64,000 nucleotides of DNA from Hypsibius dujardini (taxonomy: Eukaryota; Tardigrada; Eutardigrada; Parachela; Hypsibiidae), in the NCBI GenBank assembly GCA_001579985.1, contig LRSR01008382.1:1-64000 (forward strand). The letters are read 5' to 3'. The notes under the pieces were generated by a model. That model was given only the letters and a program-made list of their open reading frames with translations. It had not been told where the DNA came from and made no database searches. This document shows, piece by piece, positions 47,700 through 59,455 of this stretch. Each line of letters starts with the position of its first letter. Position 1 is the first letter of the stretch. The position numbers and the translations under genes are program-made.

Positions 47700-48221
47700 T
47701 TTTAATTTTTGGGAGAAGCAACCAATGAAAATGTTCAGGGAAAATATGCCGAATGGTTTAAACATCCAAAATATATGATTGTTTCTTAGTTATTTTATGT
47801 TTCGGAATGAAATAATTATGTCTTTTCTTTACAAGTGAATACTAATTTTTCAGGACATCAGCTATCATTTTTTTCAAGCAATCATAAAAAAAATTATTCA
47901 GCCACCCAACTTATGACAACAAAAAAATGAAAAACCAATAACTTTATCCCAAACTATACATAAGATCTACACACGTAGTCACAAGATGGCAGCGCTAACA
48001 AAGTTAAAACATTTCTTGGTGCCAGCAAACGAAGATTATTCAAAGTTTGAGTCAATTTTAGCCACACCGTGGCTACTTTATTCATTGCTTGATCCCCTAA
48101 TCAAATTTGGTAAAAAAAAACAACAAAATGCAGCAAGGGTACCTTTGATAAAAAAAGGAGAGCAAAAAACATTTGGTTTCGCGTGGAAGCTAACAGCCAC
48201 AGATTTTTACCGGCAATATCT
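47700..48221. other. Spacer, no gene recognised
   Basis: AT-rich. A plus-strand 88-codon frame at 47986-48252 lies antisense to the 3' flank and very end of the Tc1 remnant and is probably not a gene. Confidence 0.4.
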
Positions 48222-48545
48222 TATTAATAATGACTTTCATCACCGTTGTTAAATATCACCGTCTTCGAACGTCTAGAGACTCTATCGTACAATTTTTTGC
48301 ACAATTCAAGAATGACAATCTCGTTCCAAAGTTCCCGAACGAGCATTTAAATTTGATCAACGCTCACAATGTTGCGATGCTTCAACCGGTCCTTGAGGAT
48401 GCCCGAAATATTGTCAATTACTGACAAGTCGGGGCTTTTGGCAGGCCAGGCAGACGGAAATATTCCTTTCTTGCTCAAAATACTCCTGCATCATTTGGAA
48501 GACATGGATGCTCGCATTTTCTTGCCGGAATATTTTTTTTGGTTT
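48222..48545 (-). mobile_element. Dead Tc1/mariner transposase remnant
   Basis: The minus strand reads QENASIHVFQMMQEYFEQE, then in the next frame WPAKSPDLSVIDNISGILKD and RLKHRNIVSVDQ, then after a stop MLVRELWNEI and VSRRSKTVIFNNGDESHY. These are the C-terminal blocks of Tc1 transposases. The second catalytic Asp (usual QDNA) is Glu here. A one-base frameshift separates the first two blocks and a stop lies before MLVREL. The N-terminal half is missing. Confidence 0.8.
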
Positions 48546-48789
48546 CCAGCTTAAAGATGAAACTGCATTTGTTTACCACAATTTATTTTTATTAGCGTCC
48601 CCTTGTTCAATTTTGCTTCGGTTTTTTTACTGGACACTTAAAAAACCAAGCAAGATTTGCTGGCATTCAATAAAAAATTAGTTTCAACTTGGTTTACGCT
48701 ATCTTGCAGTCACGTGCGTATTTTCTGCCTTTTTATGGAACTACGGTAGGGCTTGTATTGAATGCGCATAGAGATAGATTAAAAGTTTT

Positions 48790-48958
48790 CTATGTGTCTT
48801 TTTGTCTCTTTCTCTTCCTCTGTGTGTATGATTGTCTGTTTGTGTGTCCTCTCACTCTCATTCTCACTCTATGTATATATGCGTGTGTTTGTGTGTCTGT
48901 GAATCTGCGTGTATGTCTGTCTCTCCGTCTCTGTTTCTCTGTCTCTCTGCCTGTTTCA
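48790..48958 (+). repeat. Pyrimidine-rich TGTCT/CTCTGTG tract
   Basis: Imperfect mixture of TGTGTCT, CTCTCT and GTCTGT words. The Cys/Ser/Leu-rich frame over it is an artefact. Confidence 0.7.
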
Positions 48959-49189
48959 GGGATGCTTTATCTTGATTTATTCGTATTCTCATCGGTGTAT
49001 TTGGACAAACCATTTATCGCATGTTGATACTTATTCCAAATTTTTAGCATTTAACAAGTGTTTGTTACTAGGGCAACAGTTTTAAATTCAGAACCATAAT
49101 GTAAGACTTGTAACTTTGTCACGAGCTAAACAGTAGTTCTATTCGCTGCGCTTCTATGCACTTATATTTCTGTATACAGTCAACGGCAA

Positions 49190-49352
49190 GATTGAGTGCA
49201 ATGGAGGGTCCATTGCACTCAATGCACTCAATGCACTGCAAAACTCCGGTGTGCAGTTCTTGATCTTCTTGGATCTTCGTGGATCTTTGTGATCCTTGTG
49301 ATCTTCGTGATCTTTAAAAGCTTCGTGGATCAGGAATTGCACACCGGAGCTA
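49190..49352. repeat. Compact inverted repeats with GTGGATCTT tandem core
   Basis: GAGTGCAATGG at 49194 pairs with CCATTGCACTC after 5 bases. CTCCGGTGTGCAGTTCTTGATC at 49242 pairs with GGATCAGGAATTGCACACCGGAG about 60 bases on. The core is a tandem of about 9-10 bp (GATCTTCGTG/GATCTTTGTG). Small foldback structure, no gene. Confidence 0.75.
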
Positions 49353-49379
49353 TGCGAAAGTTGGTAGGAGAGTATACCG

Positions 49380-50996
49380 GACCGGTTGGCTGCGGTGATT
49401 GCAGCTGAAGGTTTTCGCTCATTGTATCGAGTGATAGCTTGATTGTGTTAACTGTTCCAGTCCAATAACACTGTCAACAGTCTTCTCATAATCCCTTCAA
49501 TTCAATTTGTTTATCAACATTACTATTTGCTGAAAAAATTAGTCAAACAGGATAAAGATCAGTGGGATTCGTACTTGGTTAACAAGTAACACTACTACTA
49601 TAAGTAATAACTGTTTCAAATGCAGACGAAGCATGAAAATAGTTTAGACATTGAAAATATACCATTAATCTCCGAACAAACTACTTTCACAAAAGTAGAA
49701 TCAATCGTACTCCCATTCTGAGTCATTTCCAAGCGGCCAAGACTTGCCACTTTAACTTTATTTGAAACGCAACGCAATCCACCCTACAGGTCTCAATGAA
49801 CCAAGTGTTCTTTTGCTATTTTCATCCCCACAATTTTTGTTGTGCCACTCACAATTTCAAATGCACCTGCTTAAGGCATGACCAAATTACTACCAACTAC
49901 ATATGTGTTGTGATTTTGTCCGATTTGATATTACACGTGACCCCAATAACATCGTTAGGCTCTCTTCCTACCAGGCCCTAATGGCTGGGTGGTGTTTGAA
50001 CGACCGGACAAATTTGCAGTTACATGTGTTGTATGCCCTTGACAGTTGGACATGTAGTGACATTTGCAACTAATGCATACACTTGCGCAGACTTATTTCA
50101 ACGAAAATTACGCTACTTTCCTTCTATTGCGATGGACATTACTTGAACTAACAACAGTATTACGGTGGCATCCTACTTACGTGAATCCAAACTATTTAAA
50201 GCTAATTCCAATATGAAATACCATCAGCCAGAGCCTTACGCAAAAATGATTAATATAGTTAATTAACTGTTTGAATTCTGTTAATTTTACAATCATTTAT
50301 TGGGCTCTAATTGTTAGACTGCACAAAAATATTAAATTAATATTTAATTGTGTCATCATCCTGTGGGTGTGGTCCCCGCAGTAATACTCTGAAGTCTCCA
50401 AATAATATTTCTCATACTTGAAAACCCGTTCCAGCTGAAACACCTGTCCGAGAGCCCATGTGCTGTCCGGAAGAATTCTTAAGCAACTGTGAGGCAGATA
50501 ATATGTATGTGCAGCTAGCTTAAAGGGATTTTTCCGTCATGAGATTTTTTTCTATTGCGATCCATTCAAAAAAATAAACTGCGTTTTGTAATACTGCAGG
50601 GCATACATCATATGGTTGCCGGTAATCGCACAGGTGTTACTCTAGATTATAACACTGTGAAACTGAGTTGAGAAAGATGATCTCACCATTTTTATTATTT
50701 AAGCTTATTATAAAATGTTCAGTTCAATGTGTGAAAACGTCTCCTGGAACTAAATATACTAATGCGGTAACTGATACGTTTCAGTTGTACGATTTGGAAA
50801 TGCTACCTTCCATTGTAGGTAGAAGGCACCAGGGCGCCAGTTTTCTGTGTAGTGTAACGTAGTTTTTCTCGAGACGTGAAGGATGGCAAGAGATCCTACA
50901 CAACTGTGCTGAGCTCCTGTTGTTTTAAGAAATAAGACTGATATTTTCAAATTTCCCTTTGGATTCCAAGGAAGAAGGGACGATTTGGGCGATAAA
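49380..50996. other. Intergenic upstream of the T-synthase-like gene
   Basis: No gene or repeat recognised. The promoter of the gene at 50997 is expected near the right end but shows no clear motif. Confidence 0.4.
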
Positions 50997-52596
50997 ATGT
51001 ATAACACCCGCTTGTTTTCTGCGAAGCTATGTGCAACGTTTAGCTTGGGACTTTGTCTTGGATTTCTCGTTGCATTAGAATTAGATCTAATGGATGGCAT
51101 AAAAACGCAAACGGTTATTTTGCGCTTGCAAAACGAGCTCTTCTCCTATCGGAACATGGCTGATGTTTTCACAAAATATTTAACCACAAAAAACTTGGCA
51201 CATAGCGATTTTCAAACATTTCACTCAAAAATTACCTCCGAAAAAGATGATGACAGAGATCTGTATGCAGCGCCACAAAACCAACTGGATCTGCTGGAGT
51301 TCCAAAATTATTCTAATGTTCGTATTTTCTGCTGGATTCTGACGTCACCCGCAACTCGGGACAAAGCCATTGCTGTTCACGACACATGGGCTAAACGGTG
51401 TGACGGTTACGTTTTCATCAGCAGCGAAGAGGACGCTGAATTTCATGTTGTTAATGCATCGTTACCAGAGGGACGAGATTATCTCTGGGGGAAGACAAAG
51501 TTTGCCCTTGGGTAAGCCGGTCCGATTCCTGAGATGTTTATTTGAAGTCCCGCCATGTAAGTGCGTCAGATTTTTTGTATTTTCAGGCATATTTATAATA
51601 ATACCCTCAAAGATTATGATTGGTTCTTGAAGGCCGATGATGACACTTTTGTAATCATGGAGAATTTGAGGCGATTCCTTTCCAACTACTCTCATGCTGA
51701 TCCCCTTTATTTTGGTTGCCAGTTTTCTCCCTTCACCCCACAAGGTAAGGTAGGCCTTATCATATTCATACGGTACTGCTGCAATTTTTTCTGACATTCT
51801 TGTCAGATCGTTTATGCTTACACACATAGAACAGCATCTTACTATACAAGTAAGGGCAAATATTTGACAGTCCATTATGAATCTGCGTAACAATTAAGTG
51901 GTTTGGCGACATTTTTTACTGAACAAGTCAGGACGTTTTTCTCAATGTTACAGGGTATATGTCGGGGGGTGCAGGATACGTGTTGAGTAGAGAAGCAGTA
52001 CGGTTATTCGTTGAAGAAGGATTAGCCAAAGGGGTATGCCGGACGGACGATGCCGGTGATGAAGATTCCGAAGCTGGCATGTGTCTTTATGACATAGGCG
52101 TGGAAGCATTGGACAGTCGGGATGCAACCGGAATGAAACGGTTCTTACCTTTCGGTCCAAAGGATCATATTAAACCGAAAGATAACGAAGTGAGTTATTG
52201 CGTAGATTGATGGGTTTATCCGTTCATAGCAAAAGACTTTTCTGAGACGGGACTGCGCTAATTGTTAAATTTGATGATATCATTGAGCAGTTGCACATGT
52301 GCCAATGCATTCCCGCTTAACTGAAACAGACAACAACAAAAAGTACCCATCACTGAACGGATACAATTGAAATTCTGGCACATCTAATACCCGCCAGGTT
52401 GGCATGTGATGCCTTGACCTTAAACACTGGAAGGGTGTTCTTTTGTTTTTAGAGCTGGTGGTATCCCAATTATCTGATGTATCCGGAAGGAGAAAGGTTC
52501 AACTGCTGCTCTGACACGGCAATATCCTTTCACTATATTGACGCTGATTATATGTACACTCTGGAGTATCTTTTATATATTTTAACAAAAGCGTAG
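50997..52596 (+). CDS. C1GALT1: Core 1 beta-1,3-galactosyltransferase-like (T-synthase)
   Basis: Four exons: 50997-51511, 51587-51744, 51954-52189 and 52453-52596, with GT-AG introns of 75, 209 and 263 bp. 350 aa, close to the usual 360. ATG 50997 opens a type II anchor ([17 protein letters not shown], residues about 11-27) and a stem. Catalytic part: [35 protein letters not shown] with the metal-binding DDD at 189-191, [35 protein letters not shown], and a C-terminal [13 protein letters not shown]. These are the GT31 T-synthase signatures. The reaction is transfer of Gal from UDP-Gal to GalNAc-Ser/Thr in the Golgi. Invertebrates often have several paralogs, so orthology to C1GALT1 itself is not certain. 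Confidence 0.88.
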
Positions 52597-52783
52597 TTAT
52601 AAGAACACACCAAGGTTAATTTTTACGTGAAGTTTTTTTATAAGCTATTTTATGTTTGCTCATCCTATCCCGTCCGCATAATCTGTGGACATTTTGGTTC
52701 TCACCATGACTTTTCCAATAGGCTGCTGCTTTGTTTTTTAAAAGAATTTCATGCAGAGTAAACAAGGTATATTTTACATGATG

Positions 52784-52930
52784 TACTGTACTGCCGCGTT
52801 AGCTTTGCGCGACAAATACAGCATTTTCAGTATATCCTGCCCGGGCAAACACATAACACATGGAGTGGGGTAGGGGAAAATCGCCCGAGGGCGGCACTAC
52901 AGTGTGCGAAGCTAACGTGGCAGTACAGTA
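52784..52930. mobile_element. 147-bp MITE with 27-bp inverted ends
   Basis: TACTGTACTGCCGCGTTAGC at 52784 returns inverted (GCTAACGTGGCAGTACAGTA) at 52930, 190 bp past the T-synthase stop. The core is G-rich and non-coding. Confidence 0.75.
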
Positions 52931-54836
52931 ACCTGACTTCGCTGTTATTACTTACTGTTGCTTATAAAACAATCATCCAGGATCTGATGAGTCGTCGACT
53001 TCACTCATTGGCTTGAACCCTAGACAGTGGACACCCGTTTCATTTGGAGAAAGATGGGTTGTGCTAAAATCCTGCTCCTGGTTTTTTTAACTGACATTTC
53101 AAAATTTCATCATGAACAGGAGTGAGACTTTTTGTAGACGCCAAATGTGCACGATTCATATGAAATTCGAAAAACAACCAGTACTCCATAGGAATGTGCA
53201 TGACCACTGTTTGTAAGATACGGTAGGTTGATCACAGCAGTACTGTGTTATGTCATCCCTTTGGACAGCAATAAAATGATACGATGATCACATGTTGTAA
53301 TTTTACTGAAAAGAGCGATACTGCGTATAACCACCGATACTTGCCTAATCCCTTAAACTTTGCACATCAAGCAAAACTGCATGTCGATCTGCATGTCAGT
53401 ACAGTATGCTCGCTTGTCTTTCTTTCTTAACGAGCTTCCGTTATTTTGAACCGCCGGTTCAGGTTCACTTTGGGTGATTCCATAATTCGTTGTCTACCAA
53501 ACTACTTAGTTCTTTTCACCTAGAGCCCTGGCCCAGTAAACATGGGTTATCGGAAATCGAATGCAAATTATTTTTGAGCCGACCCACAGCAATACAGTAT
53601 ACAGTATCAATTTGAGTTTCTCAATCAAAATACGCTTTCTTGTAAAAGTAATGTTATACTTTGTGAAATGTATTGCGTGTTTTGGAAGTTTTATTTACCG
53701 CAAAGGTACTCAAGTTCCGAAAAGTCAAACTTCACATCTTTGCTTCTTTATTATTACACAATTTAATGTGAAATGCATTAAAGTCACTGTAAATCTTGAC
53801 ACGTGAGGGGACGGAAGTGTCGCAAAACGGAACGGGGGACTACGCTTACTGTACACGGAACCCAGGAAAACCACAAGGCTCCGCCCCTTGATATCAAAAA
53901 ATATTTTTATGTAGTGGAATGTTTTCCAGCCTAATTTTCGAATAACATAGTGCAAAAAAATGTGAAGTTAAACTTGATCAGAATTTAAATATCTTGCACT
54001 GAGCAAACCCCGCAAGCATTTCTTGAAAATTCACAAAAGCCCATCTTGGGCGACTCTCACACCCAAGTTCAATGGGCGTGAGCTCCGGGCAAAAAGAACT
54101 TGGAAAAACTTTGCGACAAAGTTCAATGAATATGAAAATCATGAGCCCGTTAAGAAGGCGTCTCTTGTCGCTTACGCGAACCAAAATAGTGGTTATGTGC
54201 TATCTCGATAGGGACGGATTTCATCAATACTGCAATCAATAATTATGATTTTATTGTTATTTACTAAACCAGTGCAATTTTCGAACTGCAACCCAATGTT
54301 TTCCTTGAATGTAATGGCTTCGAACGTTACAAACATTGCAAGTGAATTTGATGTTTTCTACGGGTTTGAATCAAAGCTCCTTGCGCAAACTAGGCAGCTC
54401 ATCAACCATTTCATCAAAATTTGTTGGAGTATTATTTTTATTCATTTTGTAGCACTGCAGTGAAGTGCCCTGTTCAGCGGCGCAACTGATGGTGCATGTA
54501 TGTGCAGTACAGTCCGTACAGTCCGTAATAACATTCTTTCTTCTTTCGTGCTCGCTACAGTTTTGAACCCTGATATTGAATATGTGGCTGACATCAATCG
54601 GTTACAAAATTCGATTCAAGATAGAACACGATAAAAATAAATATACTTATGTACCGAGTATATGGCAAATATCGCTTTATAATATAGCTAATCCCTGGGA
54701 CACTCATCACAACCCATCAAACATATCAGATCGTCTTGTAGTCTTCAACTTGCGACATATAATCTAGCGCTTTCAGATTTAAATTGAAGTATCTTTTAAT
54801 CCTACAAAATTTCGATTACAACACGGGAACAGCGAA
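52931..54836. other. Intergenic, no gene recognised
   Basis: Scattered short frames only; no domain or repeat structure recognised. Confidence 0.4.
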
Positions 54837-55003
54837 AAAAGGAGAGGAAGGTGCAATTCCGTCGTTCTTGCGTTTGTGCATACGCGCGAATAGATACAAA
54901 CCAGTCAAAATGAGTTGTGAACAGCCAAGCAAAAACGCCGTTTGAAAATCTTCAATCCTCGGTTGGGCACCAAAAAGGTGTCTCACAACAAAGATTATGG
55001 AGA
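54837..55003. mobile_element. Single-arm relative of the 21257-21553 MITE
   Basis: Shares GCGCGAATAGATACAAACCAG, AATGAGTTGTGAACAGCC, CGCCGTTTGAAAATCTTC and GGCACCAAAAAGGTGTCTC-type words in the same order as the right arm at 21440-21545. Confidence 0.7.
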
Positions 55004-55815
55004 CAAGCACGCTTGAGCTTTCTCTGGTTTGTGCGAACAAGTGAAAGGAGGGCATTTTGTTGTTATCACTCTGTTACCAATAGGTTATTTTGGTTTAAAT
55101 GTTTAACAATCTAACTCGAGTATAAACAAATTTCCGTCCATAGACACACTTTAAAGCGCAACAAAGTTTTATTCACCGTCGCCACCGAACTACGGAAATT
55201 TGTTTAGAAAAAATAAAGTTCGCCGTGGTGGTGAAGTGCAGGTGTAGGAAGGTACTAACTTTTGGCTTTTATTTGGTGTCAGTTGAGTTGATATGAGCCT
55301 GGTCACAGTGAATTTTTATATCACAGCCACATCACACCAGGTGGGACCTACTTATGAAGAAATTACTTGGGAAAAACCAGTCGGAATGAATGAGCAAAGA
55401 GAAATGTATTTTATCTCCCGTGATTAATATGCCCTAAGACAGGCAATCAGTTAGTTTGCCTCCATCCAACATTTATTAAGTGATCATACGCCGGAGTTCG
55501 TGATAAGAAACAAAGCCGAACGGCATATGCTAAAGAACCTTACAAATACCCCCCGACGAAACTGGGACATCCGGTCCTCCAGTGCCCGAGAACCCGTCCA
55601 AAGTGTCAATACTCATCATTCTGGAGACGTGTAAAATTAAAAACGACAAGGTTTTTTAGTAGATGGCGTTGGTACATCAAATTGTACTGTATATAGCCTG
55701 CCACAATGCTAGACCGTTGATGTTTGTGACGTCCGTTTAATAATCCTTGTAAAATGCTGCAATCATGAGATGCGTCATATCTTCTCCCTACTTGGCAAGT
55801 ACTGATGGCGTTTCT
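55004..55815. other. Intergenic, no gene recognised
   Basis: Nothing recognised. Confidence 0.4.
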
Positions 55816-56316
55816 CTAATGAGAAGCAGATACTCCTGTTGAGTATAAGGAAGCTTTGCATGTTTGGATTGGAATGACCTTTGTGGTCTTTATTCGACGA
55901 GAAAGGTTTTTCACCTCAACCCCATATTGGTAAAGGTCATAGTGAAGCTGCTGGTTAGCTGGGTTGGCCAGGTCTCGTACTGCTATTTCTGGTAAGCTGA
56001 AAATATAGGAAACTCCAAAGCACATTACTAATATATGTATAACACCAATCGAATAGATGGGATATCGCTGGAGAGTAAACATGGTCCTTTTGTTGAGGAA
56101 GTCTACAGCCGAACTGACTAGCTCTTCTTCTGTTGCGTTCGTTGGCCTTGAACTCGGTATTGAATCTCTGTACTGTTCGATAGGACTGACTGTATACATC
56201 AACCAGAATTGGATGCAGTTTTCCAAGGTCCTGACGTCATGTGTTAAACCAATAAAAACATACAACTCGTTGAAATTAAGGAAATGAGGAAACTTTACGG
56301 CCTTTTCCATTTGCAT
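55816..56316 (-). CDS. Unknown membrane protein frame, possibly part of the viral-type block
   Basis: ATG 56316 to 55816, 166 aa (MQMEKAVKFPHFLNFNELYV...), with one hydrophobic segment (YPIYSIGVIHILVMCFGVSY). A further short frame at 56377-56580 (LNNLLNVSAQTRREINGIL) lies just upstream on the same strand. The composition is protein-like, but no family is recognised. Heptad-like stretches followed by a membrane segment are compatible with an envelope-type protein, at low confidence. It may belong to the element at 56.7-64 kb or to an older insertion. The two frames together look broken rather than whole. Confidence 0.3.
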   Translation of the reverse strand: MQMEKAVKFPHFLNFNELYVFIGLTHDVRTLENCIQFWLMYTVSPIEQYRDSIPSSRPTNATEEELVSSAVDFLNKRTMFTLQRYPIYSIGVIHILVMCFGVSYIFSLPEIAVRDLANPANQQLHYDLYQYGVEVKNLSRRIKTTKVIPIQTCKASLYSTGVSASH

Positions 56317-56724
56317 CAAAATTTTTATAGGTGATTGCGTTACTGTTTCATTCTCTAGCTCTCTGATGTGGTTGTATTAATTTCGTGAGAAAGCACCCTC
56401 GAAAATGTCGAGCGGCTTTAAAAACTCATTTCCTGCTGTAGATTCAGCCATGAAGTGCAGAATTCCATTGATTTCTCTGCGAGTTTGAGCCGAGACGTTA
56501 AGCAGATTGTTGAGTTTGTGTAATCTAAAATCGATAACTGTAGTGTTAGGTCTACCAACAGGAAGTTTGGTAGGTAACAAGTTTATTAGACTGAATGTAG
56601 GAATAGGTAGAGAAGAAAACTGGAAGAAAGGAAAGAAGAAGTAAAACTGCTGCTTATAACTAGTAAAACATCTGCTTATATAGTAAGGTGTTAACTAGAG
56701 AATTGATAGTAAATAGCACACACA

Positions 56725-57438
56725 TCAAGTAATTAGCTGTGGCAGCAGAACAGGGTTAATAGGGTAGATAGAGTTACTAAGTAAGTAAGGTATTATCGAG
56801 TCAAATAGCTGTGATGATTGGATATGAGGACTTGTTGGGCGTGGTCCAACAACTGCCCTCCGCCGGAAAATCACCGTCCTCGCGTGCTTGCTTACTGTGG
56901 TCTTTTCTTGGGCGGTGATGTAGGATCCTTCCGACTGCGTCGGCACGGTAATCGGATTGGTCCACCGGTAGTACCCGCGGAGTCGGTGTCCAGAGACGGA
57001 GGTGCAGTGTGGGTGCGCTCGATGACCAAGTTGAACTGAGCTTGACGAGCTGGTGGGATTAAATTGCTGAACGCCGCTCGCGTTGCTCGGTAAAGAAGAG
57101 CAAACGCGTCCTCGTCCATGGTGTATCCCGCCGGTAGGAGTCGCTGGATTCGGTCCCGGAAACGCGCCACCTGCCCTTCCGTTACCAATCCGGCGCCCTT
57201 TTGGAATTGGAGCTGGTACCTCAGTGGCTGCTGCCATCGCGTCGCCGTTGTTCGCCTCCGGAACTGTTGTTGCCAGACTGTCCGTTTGAAACTTGGTATC
57301 CTGTTGTCCATCCATGACCTCGATGTCAGTGTTAAAAGGTATGATGCTCTCGAAACGACCGTAGAAATGTATGGTATTGGGAGGGCCTCGGCGTTTGGAG
57401 TGAAAAAAAAAAACTGAAGCTTGCCTGGTGCAAAACAT
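56725..57438 (-). CDS. Fossil element ORF, Pro/Gly/Ser-rich, unknown
   Basis: 237-codon frame from ATG 57438. A second frame of 139 codons (57311-56892) overlaps it with a helical protein-like part (GQVARFRDRIQRLLPAGYT). Either or both may be real. It lies beyond the poly-T stretch, so it may belong to a different unit. No family recognised. Confidence 0.3.
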   Translation of the reverse strand: MFCTRQASVFFFHSKRRGPPNTIHFYGRFESIIPFNTDIEVMDGQQDTKFQTDSLATTVPEANNGDAMAAATEVPAPIPKGRRIGNGRAGGAFPGPNPATPTGGIHHGRGRVCSSLPSNASGVQQFNPTSSSSSVQLGHRAHPHCTSVSGHRLRGYYRWTNPITVPTQSEGSYITAQEKTTVSKHARTVIFRRRAVVGPRPTSPHIQSSQLFDSIIPYLLSNSIYPINPVLLPQLIT

Positions 57439-58321
57439 CGGCGACTGCTCGTCTATTTATGTGTTTTGTCGCCTGAAGTCCGTTCAAGTTTTTGGGCACA
57501 ATAATCATCAGGTTTGCTGATTTTGAAGTGTTGAAGTGAATGTTGTGTTGGGTCCCCGCCGCGTTCGCGCGCTTCGCATAACCGCACTTGAGTCTCGCAC
57601 ACCGTAGTACGTAACACTGTAGTGCAGCCGCGTAAGAGCTGAAGTGTTTTATTTCAAACAAAATTGTGCAGCGTAGACACTTTTTCCCACGCGCTGAAGT
57701 GTCCCATCTTCTCCAGAGTTCCACGCTGCGTGACTCAAAGTGCTGACGCGCGATTAATTGTGAAGTATTTTCTTTGAGTACTTGTTACGCTGAAGTGGAA
57801 AATCCGTATCCGAATGGAGATAAAAACCCGCGTGCAAAAAAACGTCCTCTTCATTCGGTGTTTTTTTTTTTTTTTTTTTTTTTTTTTGCCACACTCCAGA
57901 TGTCTTGCTGGGGGCGACTCTCTTTCCTAGTCGGTGTCCAAACGTTGCCCAATCATTCGTGTGCTGTAGACTATGTTGCTAGATCCCTGTCGTGAACCCG
58001 CCCAAGCGAAACCTACAACCCGAGTCACTCCGGTTCGACAAAGGTGCGGTGGATGGGCGTTATTAGCACGTGCGATTGAACATCCTCTAGTCTCTGTGCA
58101 AGTGACTGTCCTCCAACTGCTGATGGATACAGCTCCATCGCAGGGTGATGATTGGCAACCTCTGTGGTCCTTTCTGGGTTAGTGGATTAGTTCTCCAAGG
58201 CTCTGGAGTGTCTGCATCTTCCATGATCGCCGACGCGTAAAATTGGGTAGGATGCAAATATTTTGGTGATTAAATGTTGAGTAGATACGGTTAATTGGTT
58301 TGATGTTCTTTTCTTTTCCGT
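57439..58321. promoter_or_regulatory. Leader/UTR-like stretch: CTGAAGTG repeats and poly-T
   Basis: Between two minus-strand frames. About seven TGAAGT/CTGAAGTG words occur from 57470 to 57795, and a pure run of T spans about 57862-57888 (poly-A on the minus strand). GC-rich segments near 57545-57610 contrast with the surroundings. It may be a 3' end or terminal-repeat region of the element. No pair for it is visible in the window. Confidence 0.3.
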
Positions 58322-59407
58322 CTAGCGGACACTTGCATTGTTAGAAGCCGTACTGGTCTCGTCTTCGATGTCGTACTCAGCCAGGTCCTCCGGTGATGCC
58401 GTCATCGCGTTCCGTTCGTCCACCGTTTGCGCATGCCGTCTTCGGAAGGCTATATCCATCTCGACGTCGGTCACTGACGGTTGTGGGAATTCCGGTGAGT
58501 GAAAACGCGGGTGTACATCTAGAGAGAGGCCAAATTCATCTAGTTTTGCGATACTGCTTGGGTCAGCCATCAAATAGTACTCGATGCACTTAAGCATGAG
58601 GATAGGACCGTTGACTAAAGCTGGCGTTGAGCAGTAGTTTTGGTACGTCTTCTTGATCAAATTTCGCGCCACGGTAAACACGCTGTCGAAAATTGCGTTC
58701 GGTGACGGGCGTCGCAGGAGGTGCATTTCCTCAAAAGAGTATGGCATCCTCTGCGTATCCATGATTCCGGGAGGAATTGCAGTCGTAATGGTTGCAAGTT
58801 GTTGTATTTCAAAACGTTCCGGTCTATTCGGTCGTGTGCTCTCAGTGTTGAATGGTCGGTAATTTTGTAAGGCGCGTTCCAATGCTGGTTTATTTCGTGT
58901 GTCCTTCATCATTGAACGGAACCGCTCCGAATTTGAGAAAATCCACAAGGCGTCGCCGGGACTTTGTGACGTCTGTCCAAGTCCCGATTCGTCCGGACGC
59001 TTTGTCAAGCTTACCTGATTATTTGCGAGCGTAAACATCCCATGGGCTGTTCCCATGTGTGTTTGAGTTGACAATTGTGATGAAGGCTGTTTCGTTACCC
59101 GTCGGACGTTGAGTATTTCCAGTTCCGGCGTTGTCCGGGTTGGCGTAATCTCTCCCACCCTCCGGAATTCTATCACCCTACCCCTGGTGACGGCTACTGT
59201 TGGGTCCTCGTCGCGAGGGATGAATCGCCCATTCTCCATCCTGGCGCAAATCCCTTGGATTGACGTAGCTAACAAATAAACCATGATCGCCGCTTTCAAT
59301 GTTGAGTTCCCTTCGCGACGTGAGCTTGAGTTCCCACATTCGCTGCGGCCGTATCGCGTCCAGAACTTCTTCAAAGTCCAGTGAAACGGTGATTTTGGTG
59401 CTTTCAT
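58322..59407 (-). CDS. Fossil element ORF of unknown function
   Basis: ATG 59407, 361 aa. It has one weak hydrophobic patch (AAIMVYLLATSIQGICA) and a polar body with RNLIKKTYQNYC and PILMLKCIEYYLMADPSS. The tail is acidic. No family recognised. It is intriguing because LTR elements seldom carry long frames after the envelope. Confidence 0.4.
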   Translation of the reverse strand: MKAPKSPFHWTLKKFWTRYGRSECGNSSSRREGNSTLKAAIMVYLLATSIQGICARMENGRFIPRDEDPTVAVTRGRVIEFRRVGEITPTRTTPELEILNVRRVTKQPSSQLSTQTHMGTAHGMFTLANNQVSLTKRPDESGLGQTSQSPGDALWIFSNSERFRSMMKDTRNKPALERALQNYRPFNTESTRPNRPERFEIQQLATITTAIPPGIMDTQRMPYSFEEMHLLRRPSPNAIFDSVFTVARNLIKKTYQNYCSTPALVNGPILMLKCIEYYLMADPSSIAKLDEFGLSLDVHPRFHSPEFPQPSVTDVEMDIAFRRRHAQTVDERNAMTASPEDLAEYDIEDETSTASNNASVR

Positions 59408-59455
59408 CTTTCTTCAAAACATGCAGCGTTGCTCGACAGTCGATTCAGGTCAGGA

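Noticed and set aside
47986-48424. Plus-strand frames of 88 and 64 codons (MAALTKLKHFLV...)
   Set aside because: Antisense to the 3' flank and C-terminal part of the Tc1 remnant, which shows the recognisable protein motifs.
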